A stretch of 64,000 nucleotides of DNA from Flavobacterium laiguense (GTDB lineage Bacteria > Bacteroidota > Bacteroidia > Flavobacteriales > Flavobacteriaceae), in contig NZ_QCZH01000013.1 in assembly GCF_003097655.1 (NCBI RefSeq), positions 1 through 64,000 on the forward strand. Reading direction: 5' to 3'. Of the stretch, positions 45,032-53,423 are shown piece after piece (within the stretch, counting starts at the first letter, position 1; each line of letters opens with the position of its first letter). The notes under the pieces were generated by a model. The model had not been told where the DNA came from, made no database searches, and saw only the letters and a list, made by a program, of their open reading frames with translations. Both the position numbers and the translations under genes were made by a program.

Positions 45032-48000
45032 CTATTTGTAAATCCATATACTAATTAATGAAATAAGCTGTTGGATGTCGATTGGTTTTGATTGATAATC
45101 AGAAGCTCCTGCGTTTAATATCTCTTCTCTGTCTCCTTTCATTGCCTTGGCAGTTAATGCAATGATAGGGAGGTTTTTCCATTTCGGATTTTCTCTGATT
45201 TTTCGGGTTGCTTCATATCCATCCATTTCTGGCATCATAATATCCATTAATACAATATCAATGTTAGAATTATTATTAAGCATTTCAAGGGCTTCTATTC
45301 CATTAAAAGCAGTTAAAATTGATGCCCCTTTTGTTGCTAAAGCGCTCGATAAGGCATAGATGTTTCTAATGTCATCATCTACAATCAATATATTCTTGTC
45401 TTTAAGGATTTCTCCTGCCAATAAATTGGGTCCTGTTTTATATTCTTTTTTATCTGTGTTTTCAACCATATCCAAAAAGAGTACTAACTCATCTTTTAAT
45501 CTTTCGGTAACATTGTGAGTTTTAATAACAATCTTATCGGCACTATTTTGAAGTTCTAATTCGTCTTCTTGAGTTAATGATTTTCCTGTATTTACAATTA
45601 TATTAATGTCCTTGTTTTTTGATATTTTTCTTAGTGCCGATATATTATCAATGTTTTTAGAATCAGGTAATCCAATATCCATAATGGCACAATCTATATC
45701 GTCATTTTTTAGAATGTTTGCAGCTTCATTGAAAGTATAAGCTTGAATACAAATGACATTTCTATCACAATTATGAACCAATTCTTTGATTGAATAATTA
45801 AGGCTTACATCATCTTCCACAATCAAAACCTTTTTAAAAATCTTATTTATTTGAATGTCGATAGATGCAAAAGCACTTTTTAGTTTTTCTGTCGTTATTG
45901 GTTTGATCAGGAAATCAAATGCACCCATTTCTTTAGCCAATTTTTCTCTATTCATACCAGACATTACATGTACCGGAATATGTTGCAACTCCTTATCTTC
46001 TTTTAGCCATTTTAAAACAGTCCAACCATCAATTCCGGGTAATTTCATATCCAGAATAATTGCTTTAGGCTTGTATTTTTTAGCATATTGATAACCCGTT
46101 TCTCCTTGATAAGCAACAATAGCTTTAAATCCGTTATCATGAGCCACTTGTAATAGTACTTCTGCAAATGATGCGTCGTCTTCTATGATTAATATTGTTT
46201 TATCATCAATAGTTACCTCTTTTCTATCATCGTTTAAATTCTCTGTTAAATCCAAAGTGACATCTGAGGGTTTTGGTGTTTCTTCTGATTTCAGGTGATT
46301 TTTTTCAACCGAACCCATTACAGTTACATTTTTTTTAGAAACATTCGTTTGAAAAGTTGTCGGGATATACACGCTAAACATACTTCCCTTATTCAGTTCA
46401 CTTTTAAAATCAACCTCTCCTCCCAAGAGTATCGCCAATTCTTTTGAAATAAATAATCCTAATCCTGTTCCGCCATATTTTCTACTGGTAGAACTGTCAG
46501 CTTGTTGGAATGTTTGAAATAATTTCTTTTTATTTTCTTCAGAGATACCAATTCCATTGTCTTCTATATGTATAGAAAGAATTTTATTTGGGCTTAATTT
46601 AGATAATGAGGGTGAAGCGAACTCATTCTTATCTTTGCATGAGGAAAAAACTAATGAAACTTTTCCTTTTTCTGGCGTAAACTTGAGCGCATTAGATAAG
46701 AAATTTTTAAGAATTTGTTCTAATTTTCCGATATCGGTATGAAGTTCTCTTGGGCAATCATCAGAAATACTGGTTGTGAACTCAATATTCTTTTTTAGCA
46801 TCTGGACTCTAAATAACCCATCCATATCTGAATAAATCCTTTCAACAATTGATTCTTCTGGATAAACTTCAACTTTACCGGCCTCAATTTTAGAAATATC
46901 CAAGATGTCGGTTATTAAATTCAACAAATCTTTTCCGGAAGAATTAATGACCGAAAGATTATCAATTTGTGTATCGGATAAATTTCCCGCAGTGTTTTCT
47001 TTTAATAGATCGGAGAGAATTAAAATACTGTTCAAAGGGGTTCTCAATTCATGGGACATATTCGCCAAAAACTCCGATTTGTATTTACTGGCTTGCGCAA
47101 TTTCCTCTGCTTTAAGGTTTAACTCTTCTTGTGCGGTAACTAATTCCTCATTTTTCAAACCAACTTCATTGTTTTTATATTCAAGTTCCTGTCCTTTTTC
47201 TTCTAAAAAAGCATTGGTTTGTTTTAATTCGGCAGCCTGATGTCTAAATTCTTCTTCGGATAATTGCAACAGCATAGTTTGTCGGCTCAATTCCTCATTG
47301 CTTAATCTGAGTTCTTCTTCCTGTACTTGAAGGATGCTGTTTTTTTCATTTATTTCCTCGGAAAATATTCGTAACTCTTCATTACGCATAAAAACTTTGA
47401 TGGCGCTTCCAATTGAATCGGATATGGCTACCAATAATTTTTTATGGTTGTCATTGAAATTTTCAAACGATCCAATTTCGACAACCCCAATTACTTCTTC
47501 TTTGTATGATATTGGTGTTATTAAAACGTTGTAATACGGATATTCACCAAGCGAAGAGGCTATATGGGAATATTGGTTGGGTAAATTATTCAGGCAATTT
47601 TGTTGATTCATTTTTGCAACCTCCCCGACTAATCCTTCTCCCATCGCTATTACTTCGGGCGAGTTTTTGTCATCGGCATATCCGCCAATCTTGTGCAATT
47701 GATTTGTATTTTTAACACTCTTGCTAATGTAAAAATTAGCTTGGCAACCTTGAGTTTGTTTTACGAGGGTTTGGCAAATATTAGCTCCAAACTCATTCAA
47801 GTCTTTTGATTCTACAATTGATTTATTGACTTCAATTATGTTCTTTTCCATTAGACTGGTTTCTTTAGATTCTTTATCTAATCTATTGATTTCTAGCGAC
47901 ATGGTGTTTAGCGAGTTGTTAAGCAAATCGTTGGGGCTTCTTAAGCTAATTTTGGAACCAAAATTTCCCGAACTTATTTTTAACGCTAAATCGATTTGCT

Positions 48001-49099
48001 CGTTTATGGCGATTAATAATTCATTAAAAGAATGGCTTATGGTAATAAATTCGGCATTTCCGGAAAAAGTTGGTTTTTCAATAATCTCTCCATGGGATAT
48101 TTTTTTTATCGATTCAGCTATTGCATTGAGGGAAGTAGATAAATTCTTAATCAGTTTATAAATAAGAACAAATGCTCCCAATAAAAATATGGATAAAATT
48201 GAAAATAATAGTACAATTGATTGTAATGCCGCCTGTTTTTCTTTATGGGCATAATCAAGAATAAATGCCAAATTATTTTTTTCTAATTCAGAGAATTTTG
48301 GAATTATAGTCGATGATTTTTTCCACCATACGTCAGGGGACATTTCTAATTTCTTTTCAAAAATCAAATCAGAATCAGTCTTAAATGAGGACAAACTACT
48401 TGAACTCTTAAACTCAAGTAAATCTTTGTTTAAAGTATTAAAATCGAAGTTAATTAATTTATAATCAACTCCCTTTTCATACTCTTTTGCTTTATAGAAC
48501 AATTTTAATAGTGAATTGTCTAATTCTTCATTTTTTTTATCATCTATTAATCGTTGTAAAATAATCTCCCTTTTTAATAAGGCTGCTTCTTTTAATATTA
48601 CATAATTATAATAATTGTTGGCTAATTTGGTTAATTCAGGAGACTTACAATTAATAATTTCTCTTTCAATTAAATTGTTTAAAATGTAATTAAAATGAGT
48701 GTATTTTATATAAGCGGTTTTTGGTGTCTCTTTTCCAAATTCAATATTGGATTGAAGATTTAATACGGAATTCTGTAACGATTTAAGGTTTTTTGAGATT
48801 ACGGTATCCTTAATATGAGTTCTTAAGAACCATTCATTCGTTAATTGTTTCTCTAGATTAAACCGATTTTTTTTTGAAGCATCATAATAGGAATAATTAT
48901 AAAATCCCCTTTCAACACTAATTTCGAATATTCCTCTGGAGAGGATAGATATATTCTTTATATTTTCTGAACTGGAATCAATATCCTTATAATGGTCTAA
49001 AGAGGAATTAATATTGGATACTGTCATATAAATTAATCCCGATATGGGTATTAATAAGACTAAAATCAACTGCGACTTAATAGATAAATATTTCCACAT
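45032..49099 (-). CDS. Giant membrane hybrid histidine kinase: sensor-HAMP-GAF-coil-HisKA-HATPase-three receivers
   Basis: 1355 residues, first gene of the operon. TM1 (about 9-28) and TM2 (about 291-316) enclose a 260-residue helical periplasmic region resembling NIT nitrate/nitrite sensors (ISVERGFYNYSYY). A HAMP-like linker (317-375), a GAF domain (about 430-570) and a 100-residue Glu/Gln-rich coiled coil (575-675) follow. The kinase core has H683 in MSHELRTPLN, N-box NFLSNALKFTPE, DNGIGIS and GGTGLGLFISKELA. Three receivers end the protein with acceptors D1017, D1141 and D1286. The third is the most canonical (LMDIMMPEMDGYEATR); the second has the variant MDIGLPDSKN. The ligand is unknown. 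Confidence 0.9.
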   Translation of the reverse strand: MWKYLSIKSQLILVLLIPISGLIYMTVSNINSSLDHYKDIDSSSENIKNISILSRGIFEISVERGFYNYSYYDASKKNRFNLEKQLTNEWFLRTHIKDTVISKNLKSLQNSVLNLQSNIEFGKETPKTAYIKYTHFNYILNNLIEREIINCKSPELTKLANNYYNYVILKEAALLKREIILQRLIDDKKNEELDNSLLKLFYKAKEYEKGVDYKLINFDFNTLNKDLLEFKSSSSLSSFKTDSDLIFEKKLEMSPDVWWKKSSTIIPKFSELEKNNLAFILDYAHKEKQAALQSIVLLFSILSIFLLGAFVLIYKLIKNLSTSLNAIAESIKKISHGEIIEKPTFSGNAEFITISHSFNELLIAINEQIDLALKISSGNFGSKISLRSPNDLLNNSLNTMSLEINRLDKESKETSLMEKNIIEVNKSIVESKDLNEFGANICQTLVKQTQGCQANFYISKSVKNTNQLHKIGGYADDKNSPEVIAMGEGLVGEVAKMNQQNCLNNLPNQYSHIASSLGEYPYYNVLITPISYKEEVIGVVEIGSFENFNDNHKKLLVAISDSIGSAIKVFMRNEELRIFSEEINEKNSILQVQEEELRLSNEELSRQTMLLQLSEEEFRHQAAELKQTNAFLEEKGQELEYKNNEVGLKNEELVTAQEELNLKAEEIAQASKYKSEFLANMSHELRTPLNSILILSDLLKENTAGNLSDTQIDNLSVINSSGKDLLNLITDILDISKIEAGKVEVYPEESIVERIYSDMDGLFRVQMLKKNIEFTTSISDDCPRELHTDIGKLEQILKNFLSNALKFTPEKGKVSLVFSSCKDKNEFASPSLSKLSPNKILSIHIEDNGIGISEENKKKLFQTFQQADSSTSRKYGGTGLGLFISKELAILLGGEVDFKSELNKGSMFSVYIPTTFQTNVSKKNVTVMGSVEKNHLKSEETPKPSDVTLDLTENLNDDRKEVTIDDKTILIIEDDASFAEVLLQVAHDNGFKAIVAYQGETGYQYAKKYKPKAIILDMKLPGIDGWTVLKWLKEDKELQHIPVHVMSGMNREKLAKEMGAFDFLIKPITTEKLKSAFASIDIQINKIFKKVLIVEDDVSLNYSIKELVHNCDRNVICIQAYTFNEAANILKNDDIDCAIMDIGLPDSKNIDNISALRKISKNKDINIIVNTGKSLTQEDELELQNSADKIVIKTHNVTERLKDELVLFLDMVENTDKKEYKTGPNLLAGEILKDKNILIVDDDIRNIYALSSALATKGASILTAFNGIEALEMLNNNSNIDIVLMDIMMPEMDGYEATRKIRENPKWKNLPIIALTAKAMKGDREEILNAGASDYQSKPIDIQQLISLISIWIYK

Positions 49100-49257
49100 A
49101 GTTTTAGGTTTTGATAGACCTAAGTTACTGTTTTTATGATTAATATGGTTAAAAAAGCAAAAAATATTACTTTGTCGATGTTTTTTGCAATCTACAATGT
49201 GGGAATCAGTTTTTATGTTGCCGTTTTGTGATTCAGGCCGGGGTATTTTTTTTAAGA

Positions 49258-49290
49258 TAAAAAAACCTCGTCTATTTCTAAACGAGGTTT
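49258..49290 (-). terminator. Terminator of the receptor/PepSY operon
   Basis: AAACCTCGT pairs with ACGAGGTTT, followed by a T-run on the minus strand, 23 bases after the PepSY stop. Confidence 0.88.
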
Positions 49291-49312
49291 CTAACTTTAT
49301 TGAAAATGGAAT

Positions 49313-49867
49313 TTAACTCAACATAAACAAGAATAATAAAGGAAATAGAATCCCAGCCAAAGCCAGTTTCCAGCCTCGGTGTTTGAAACTAAATTTACTG
49401 GCCGACTTTATCATTATGGCTCCAGTTATGGCAATAGTAATTAAACTCAAAGCAAAAATATCAGAGTAATAAATCCAAAAATCGGAAGTGCTTTTGTGCA
49501 GTTTCATAGTCTGGCTGATAATGGGCGTTTTTAGGAAAGATACGATTTCCCCTTTTCCAGTTTTCATGTCAATTTCCACATCATGGTTTTCAAAAGAGAT
49601 TTTAAATGTTCCTTTTTTTACCATGTGGCGTCTCATTTTGTCGTCAACACCCAATTTTTTACCTAAATCTTCGGCAAATTTTTCGTTTATTTTGCTTTCT
49701 TCCGGTAGTTTTACTTCGATTGCTTTGGTTTCGGTAGTGTATTTTTCAGGATGCCAATGTTCGCGATGGTTCATTAAAATTCCTGAAAAGGAAAATGATA
49801 TGATTAACCCAATATAGAAATAGCCTAGGTCACGATGTAGGTTTCTAAGGAGCTTAGTTTTTTTCAT
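49313..49867 (-). CDS. PepSY-associated membrane protein
   Basis: 184 residues with three hydrophobic segments (about 14-32, 133-154 and 163-183) and a PepSY-like periplasmic part between the first two (KGTFKISFENHDVEIDMKTGKGEI). The RNLHRDLGYFYIGL start and the late KLHKS histidine are typical of the short PepSY-TM proteins found beside TonB-dependent siderophore receptors. They are proposed to take part in reduction of ferric siderophores, though the mechanism is not settled. It lies 65 bp after the receptor gene with no terminator between, so it is the second gene of that operon. Confidence 0.85.
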   Translation of the reverse strand: MKKTKLLRNLHRDLGYFYIGLIISFSFSGILMNHREHWHPEKYTTETKAIEVKLPEESKINEKFAEDLGKKLGVDDKMRRHMVKKGTFKISFENHDVEIDMKTGKGEIVSFLKTPIISQTMKLHKSTSDFWIYYSDIFALSLITIAITGAIMIKSASKFSFKHRGWKLALAGILFPLLFLFMLS

Positions 49868-49932
49868 GTAAATTAATAAGATTTAAATTGAGTTTAAAAT
49901 GTGTTAGAAGCATTTTTAAATTAAAGGTTTAA

Positions 49933-52299
49933 TTAGAATTTATATCTTAAACTAGTCATTACCTGACGTGGTGCAATTGGGTTTACACTGTAATTTTCGT
50001 GTACCGTGTAATTCAACTCATTTGTAATGTTTGATAGTCTACACAAGATTGAGAATTTCTTCCAAGTATAACCAGCAGATACATCTATTGTAGTGTAACC
50101 TTCTAATGGGATATCACGGTCTCTGATGGTTACAGTGTAAGCTTTATCTGGTTTTGGATTAGCAGGTGTAGGTTTAGGTGTAACATCTGTCCATAAATAA
50201 TCATCATTCCATCCTCCAAGACGGTCTCCAACATAGTTTCCTATAGCCCCAAAAGAAAGTCCTTTTAATACTCCAGAAGGCAAAGTATAGAAAAAGCTTA
50301 AATTAGCTGTGTTTTTTGGAGTTCTTACAACAAGATCACCTTCAACGAAACTTCCGTTTGTTCCTGAAGTATTCGTATAACGCATATCATTATAACTATA
50401 ACCCGCATTGATATTCAAACCTTCAAGAGGTCTTGCGGTAACATCAACCTCAACTCCTTTGCTTTTAGTTCCTCCACCTAAAACTTTTATGGTTGAACTT
50501 GTATTAACAGTAACTCCGTCTGCCAAAAATGGAGCGGTTTGTGCTAAATTACTGTTTTTAATTTGATAAACAGTTACGTTAGTACTCAAAATTCCTCTCC
50601 AAAAGTCTTTTTTGATACCTGCTTCATATTGGTCTATGATAGAAGCTTCTAGTACATCACCATCAACTGTAAGTCCAGTATTTGGCGTAAAAGAGCTAGA
50701 ATAACTTGCAAACAAAGACATATCTTTTGTTGGTTGATACACTAATCCAATTTTTGGTGAGAAGGCTTGGTCTTTACGTTTTGCAGCTTCTACCGTCGTG
50801 ATTGATGTTGGGTTAATTTTGTAAGTATCTGTAATTACTTGTGATTCTTGCCAAGACCAACGAATACCAGCCAAAAGTTTAATTTGTTCTGTAAACGAAA
50901 TTAAATCTTGGGCATAAACCCCGAAACGATCTGTGCTTGTATCAGCTATTGCTGAAACTCTAGCAGTAGGGATATCATTTCTTTGTGTTGAAGGATCGAA
51001 AGTATAAAGATTGATAGTATCGTATATACTTGGATTATATGTTTTTGGGGAACCATCAGGGTTTGTACTTGTTACTAAAAATTTTTCATCAAAAAGATAA
51101 GTGTAAGCAGTTGCAAATGAATTTTCATAATCTACTCCTGTAAACACTTGGTGCTTTATGCTTCCAGTATTGAATGTTACTTGCAAACTCAATTGGTCTC
51201 CAAGTATTTGTTCTAAGTTTTTATTCTGAACCAATCCTCTGTTCCAGTAACCAGGAATTGGGTATGTTTTAGTGTCGTCTAAACCAGATAATTGAGCTGT
51301 TGATTTTTGAGTTCTATCGTAAGTTTGAAAAGAGCTATTGAAATTAAGCTTCCAGTTTTTGTTGAAATCATGGTTTACTAATATAGATGCACTGGCAGTT
51401 TTTGTTTTTCCATTTGACCAAAGAGACCCAAAATAGGTGTTGCGTGGAATATCTAAAATATCTTTTCCAATTATCCCTGTTCCAAAATCGGGAGTCCAAT
51501 CAGCGTTTAAATAATCTCCTTGTACTGTAATTTGAGTCTTATCGCTTACGTTAAATAAAAAAGAGGGATTAATATAAAGACGTTCGCTTTTTACCACATC
51601 TCTAAAACTTTCTGCGTTTTCGTAAGAACCGGTGATTCTATAAGCAATATGTTTATTTAAAGGACCATAAAAATCTACAGAGGGTTTGTAGAAAGCGTTA
51701 CTTCCTGCTTGTATAGTAATTTCTCCACCGCTTTTGAAAGAAGGTGTTTTGGTCACCAAATTTAAGATTCCACCTGGAGCCACATTTCCGTATAATAAGG
51801 CAGAACCTCCTTTAAGAAATTCTACTTTGTCTAAAGAAGCAACATCAGGGATAGAACCTGCATTATAGCGGAAACCATTTTTAAACATATTATTGGCAGA
51901 CATATCATATCCTCTAGAGAAAAAAGATTCCTGAGCTCCACCACGAGCAGAACTTACATATACACCATTGGCATTTTTCAGCACTTCACTCAAGCGGATG
52001 GCTTGTTGTTGTTCAATTATTTCAGCACCAATTACTTGTACACTTTGCGGTGTGTCCATTGGTTTTAATCCAGAACGTAAAGCGGTTACAGGTTTAGGCT
52101 GTTTGTTTGCAGTTACAACAACCTCTTTTAGAATTTCACCTCTTCTTTTTTTTACGGTGTCATTGATTGAGTTTATAGTATCGGATGAGAAATAATATAT
52201 TTCTTTATCATTTGAATTTGGTGTAACACTAGCCGTTTCTTGAGCTTGGATGCTGAAGCAAAATAGGGATAAAATTGAGGGTAGTAAAATATATTTCAT
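49933..52299 (-). CDS. TonB-dependent siderophore receptor (FhuA/FpvA type)
   Basis: 788-residue outer-membrane receptor. A signal peptide (MKYILLPSILSLFCFSIQAQ) precedes a plug domain with KPMDTPQSVQVIGAEIIEQQ, NGVYVSSARGGAQESFFSRG and FLKGGSALLYGNVAPGGILN. A 22-strand barrel follows, ending in PRQVMTSLRYKF with the terminal aromatic residue. The plug motifs match ferric-siderophore receptors. No CarboxypepD-like N-terminal extension is present, as expected for this class and unlike SusC. It is the first gene of an operon with a PepSY protein. The promoter carries two near-identical palindromes, suggesting metal-dependent repression. The siderophore is unknown. Confidence 0.93.
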   Translation of the reverse strand: MKYILLPSILSLFCFSIQAQETASVTPNSNDKEIYYFSSDTINSINDTVKKRRGEILKEVVVTANKQPKPVTALRSGLKPMDTPQSVQVIGAEIIEQQQAIRLSEVLKNANGVYVSSARGGAQESFFSRGYDMSANNMFKNGFRYNAGSIPDVASLDKVEFLKGGSALLYGNVAPGGILNLVTKTPSFKSGGEITIQAGSNAFYKPSVDFYGPLNKHIAYRITGSYENAESFRDVVKSERLYINPSFLFNVSDKTQITVQGDYLNADWTPDFGTGIIGKDILDIPRNTYFGSLWSNGKTKTASASILVNHDFNKNWKLNFNSSFQTYDRTQKSTAQLSGLDDTKTYPIPGYWNRGLVQNKNLEQILGDQLSLQVTFNTGSIKHQVFTGVDYENSFATAYTYLFDEKFLVTSTNPDGSPKTYNPSIYDTINLYTFDPSTQRNDIPTARVSAIADTSTDRFGVYAQDLISFTEQIKLLAGIRWSWQESQVITDTYKINPTSITTVEAAKRKDQAFSPKIGLVYQPTKDMSLFASYSSSFTPNTGLTVDGDVLEASIIDQYEAGIKKDFWRGILSTNVTVYQIKNSNLAQTAPFLADGVTVNTSSTIKVLGGGTKSKGVEVDVTARPLEGLNINAGYSYNDMRYTNTSGTNGSFVEGDLVVRTPKNTANLSFFYTLPSGVLKGLSFGAIGNYVGDRLGGWNDDYLWTDVTPKPTPANPKPDKAYTVTIRDRDIPLEGYTTIDVSAGYTWKKFSILCRLSNITNELNYTVHENYSVNPIAPRQVMTSLRYKF

Positions 52300-52302
52300 A
52301 TC

Positions 52303-52320
52303 GTTTATTTAGAATAAATA
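52303..52320. promoter_or_regulatory. Proximal palindromic operator before the siderophore receptor
   Basis: GTTTATTTAGAATAAATA, three bases upstream of the start codon, matches the distal site (52364-52381) at 17 of 18 positions. A regulator bound here would block early transcription or initiation. Confidence 0.6.
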
Positions 52321-52332
52321 AAAATAACGATG

Positions 52333-52363
52333 CAAATATAGAACCTCATTCTCGATTCGACAA
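52333..52363 (-). promoter_or_regulatory. Promoter of the siderophore receptor operon
   Basis: On the minus strand TTG (52361-52363) and TATATTTG (52333-52340) are 20 bp apart, a full Bacteroidetes-type promoter. The start of transcription should be near 52326. Confidence 0.7.
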
Positions 52364-52381
52364 GTTTATTTAGACTAAATA
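52364..52381. promoter_or_regulatory. Distal palindromic operator abutting the -33 element
   Basis: GTTTATTTAGACTAAATA contains the perfect inverted repeat ATTTAG-A-CTAAAT and directly adjoins the -33 TTG. It is the twin of the proximal site. The TTTAG/CTAAA half-sites resemble those of DtxR/MntR-type and some Fur regulators; which protein binds is unknown. Confidence 0.6.
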
Positions 52382-52435
52382 TGAATAATATAATTTAATA
52401 ATTTTTTAGTAGTTCGTTTTCAGTATTTTAAGATG

Positions 52436-52467
52436 TAAAAAAACCTTGCTGGTTAGGAGCAAGGTTT
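52436..52467 (-). terminator. Terminator of the DUF6265-like lipoprotein gene
   Basis: AAACCTTGCT pairs with AGCAAGGTTT around a 7-nt loop, with a T-run on the minus strand. Confidence 0.85.
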
Positions 52468-52494
52468 ATGGTAAGGTTAGAAACAGCGAGCTTT

Positions 52495-52974
52495 TTACTC
52501 TAATTTCTTCATTCCGAATTTTTCAGAGCTTGGTTTTCCGAGTTGGATTCCTGAAATTTCCGCAACCAAACTGTCCTTTTTAATTAAGGTATAAGTGATT
52601 TTTTGAGGATAATCGTGTTTAGGATTTTCAAATACCAATTTTTTATCTGTTTCAGAAGTCATCTTAAAAGAAACGGGTTTGTCATTGTTCTGTCCTTTTA
52701 CTGTTGCACTATAGATTAAATTTTCTCCATTTTGTTGTAATGTTATTTTTTCAAAATGCAAAGTGTCTTTCTCTTTTATGAAAAAAGATTCGGCTTGAAA
52801 AGTGCTGTCATTACCTTTTTTCCAGCTTTCAGAAAGTCTGCCTTCTGTCATTTTATTTTCCCATTTTCCTAATAACCAGTTGGCTGTTTTTATTTTTTCT
52901 TTCTCGTTAGTTTCTGAGTTTTTACAAGAAACTATTACTAACAAAAGCAGTATAAGGGTTGTTTTTTGAAACAT
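52495..52974 (-). CDS. Small lipoprotein with DUF6265-like domain
   Basis: 159 residues. The N-terminus is a lipoprotein signal with lipobox I-V-S-C17. The rest looks like a compact lipocalin-like beta domain of the DUF6265 type: ANWLLGKWENKMTEGRLSESW, then FEKITLQQNGENLIYSATV and LVFENPKHDYPQKITYTL, where the F-N-P-H-D-F/Y-P motif is characteristic. It is probably anchored in the outer membrane facing the periplasm; function unknown. It is a single gene between topB and the siderophore receptor operon. Confidence 0.8.
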   Translation of the reverse strand: MFQKTTLILLLLVIVSCKNSETNEKEKIKTANWLLGKWENKMTEGRLSESWKKGNDSTFQAESFFIKEKDTLHFEKITLQQNGENLIYSATVKGQNNDKPVSFKMTSETDKKLVFENPKHDYPQKITYTLIKKDSLVAEISGIQLGKPSSEKFGMKKLE

Positions 52975-53029
52975 TGGTGTGAATATTTGGTGTTATTTTG
53001 AAATGCTAATTTATAAAAAAATAGAATAG

Positions 53030-53423
53030 AAAGATTTTTGATTTTATATTAACGATTTTTGATTTCTGATTGATAAAAAGGGGATTGTTGACTTATTAAG
53101 CAGATAATATCAAATAATCACTTCTAAGGTTTTTTTATTGGTCTCAGATATAGTTTAAAACTATGTACTTTAGTGCATTTTGCTATAGCTTCTAAAAATA
53201 TTGTTACCACAAATTACACAAATTTTCACAAATTAATTAGTGCTAATTTGTGAAATTTGTGGTAAATAAAAAAGTGCTGCAACCTTGCAGACTTTCAGTC
53301 TGCCAACCAAATCTATGGACTTTCAGTCCATAGTGGTTTAGTTTTAGAATTTATGTATAAAATTTCATTTGCATTAGTTATGAATTGTCAATAAATCTAA
53401 AATCAAAAAGCGTTAATCAAAAA
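53030..53423. repeat. Gap with three dispersed hairpin repeats
   Basis: No coding frame is supported in 52975-53423. Bases 53204-53224 and 53245-53265 form a 21-bp stem with one mismatch (TTACCACAAATT type). Bases 53287-53303 (GCAGACT/AGTCTGC) and 53313-53333 (CTATGGACT/AGTCCATAG) are two hairpins that share the core ACTTTCAGT. Runs of GATTTTTGATT occur at both ends, including over the topB stop codon. All look like dispersed flavobacterial repeats; the first could also terminate topB. Confidence 0.65.
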
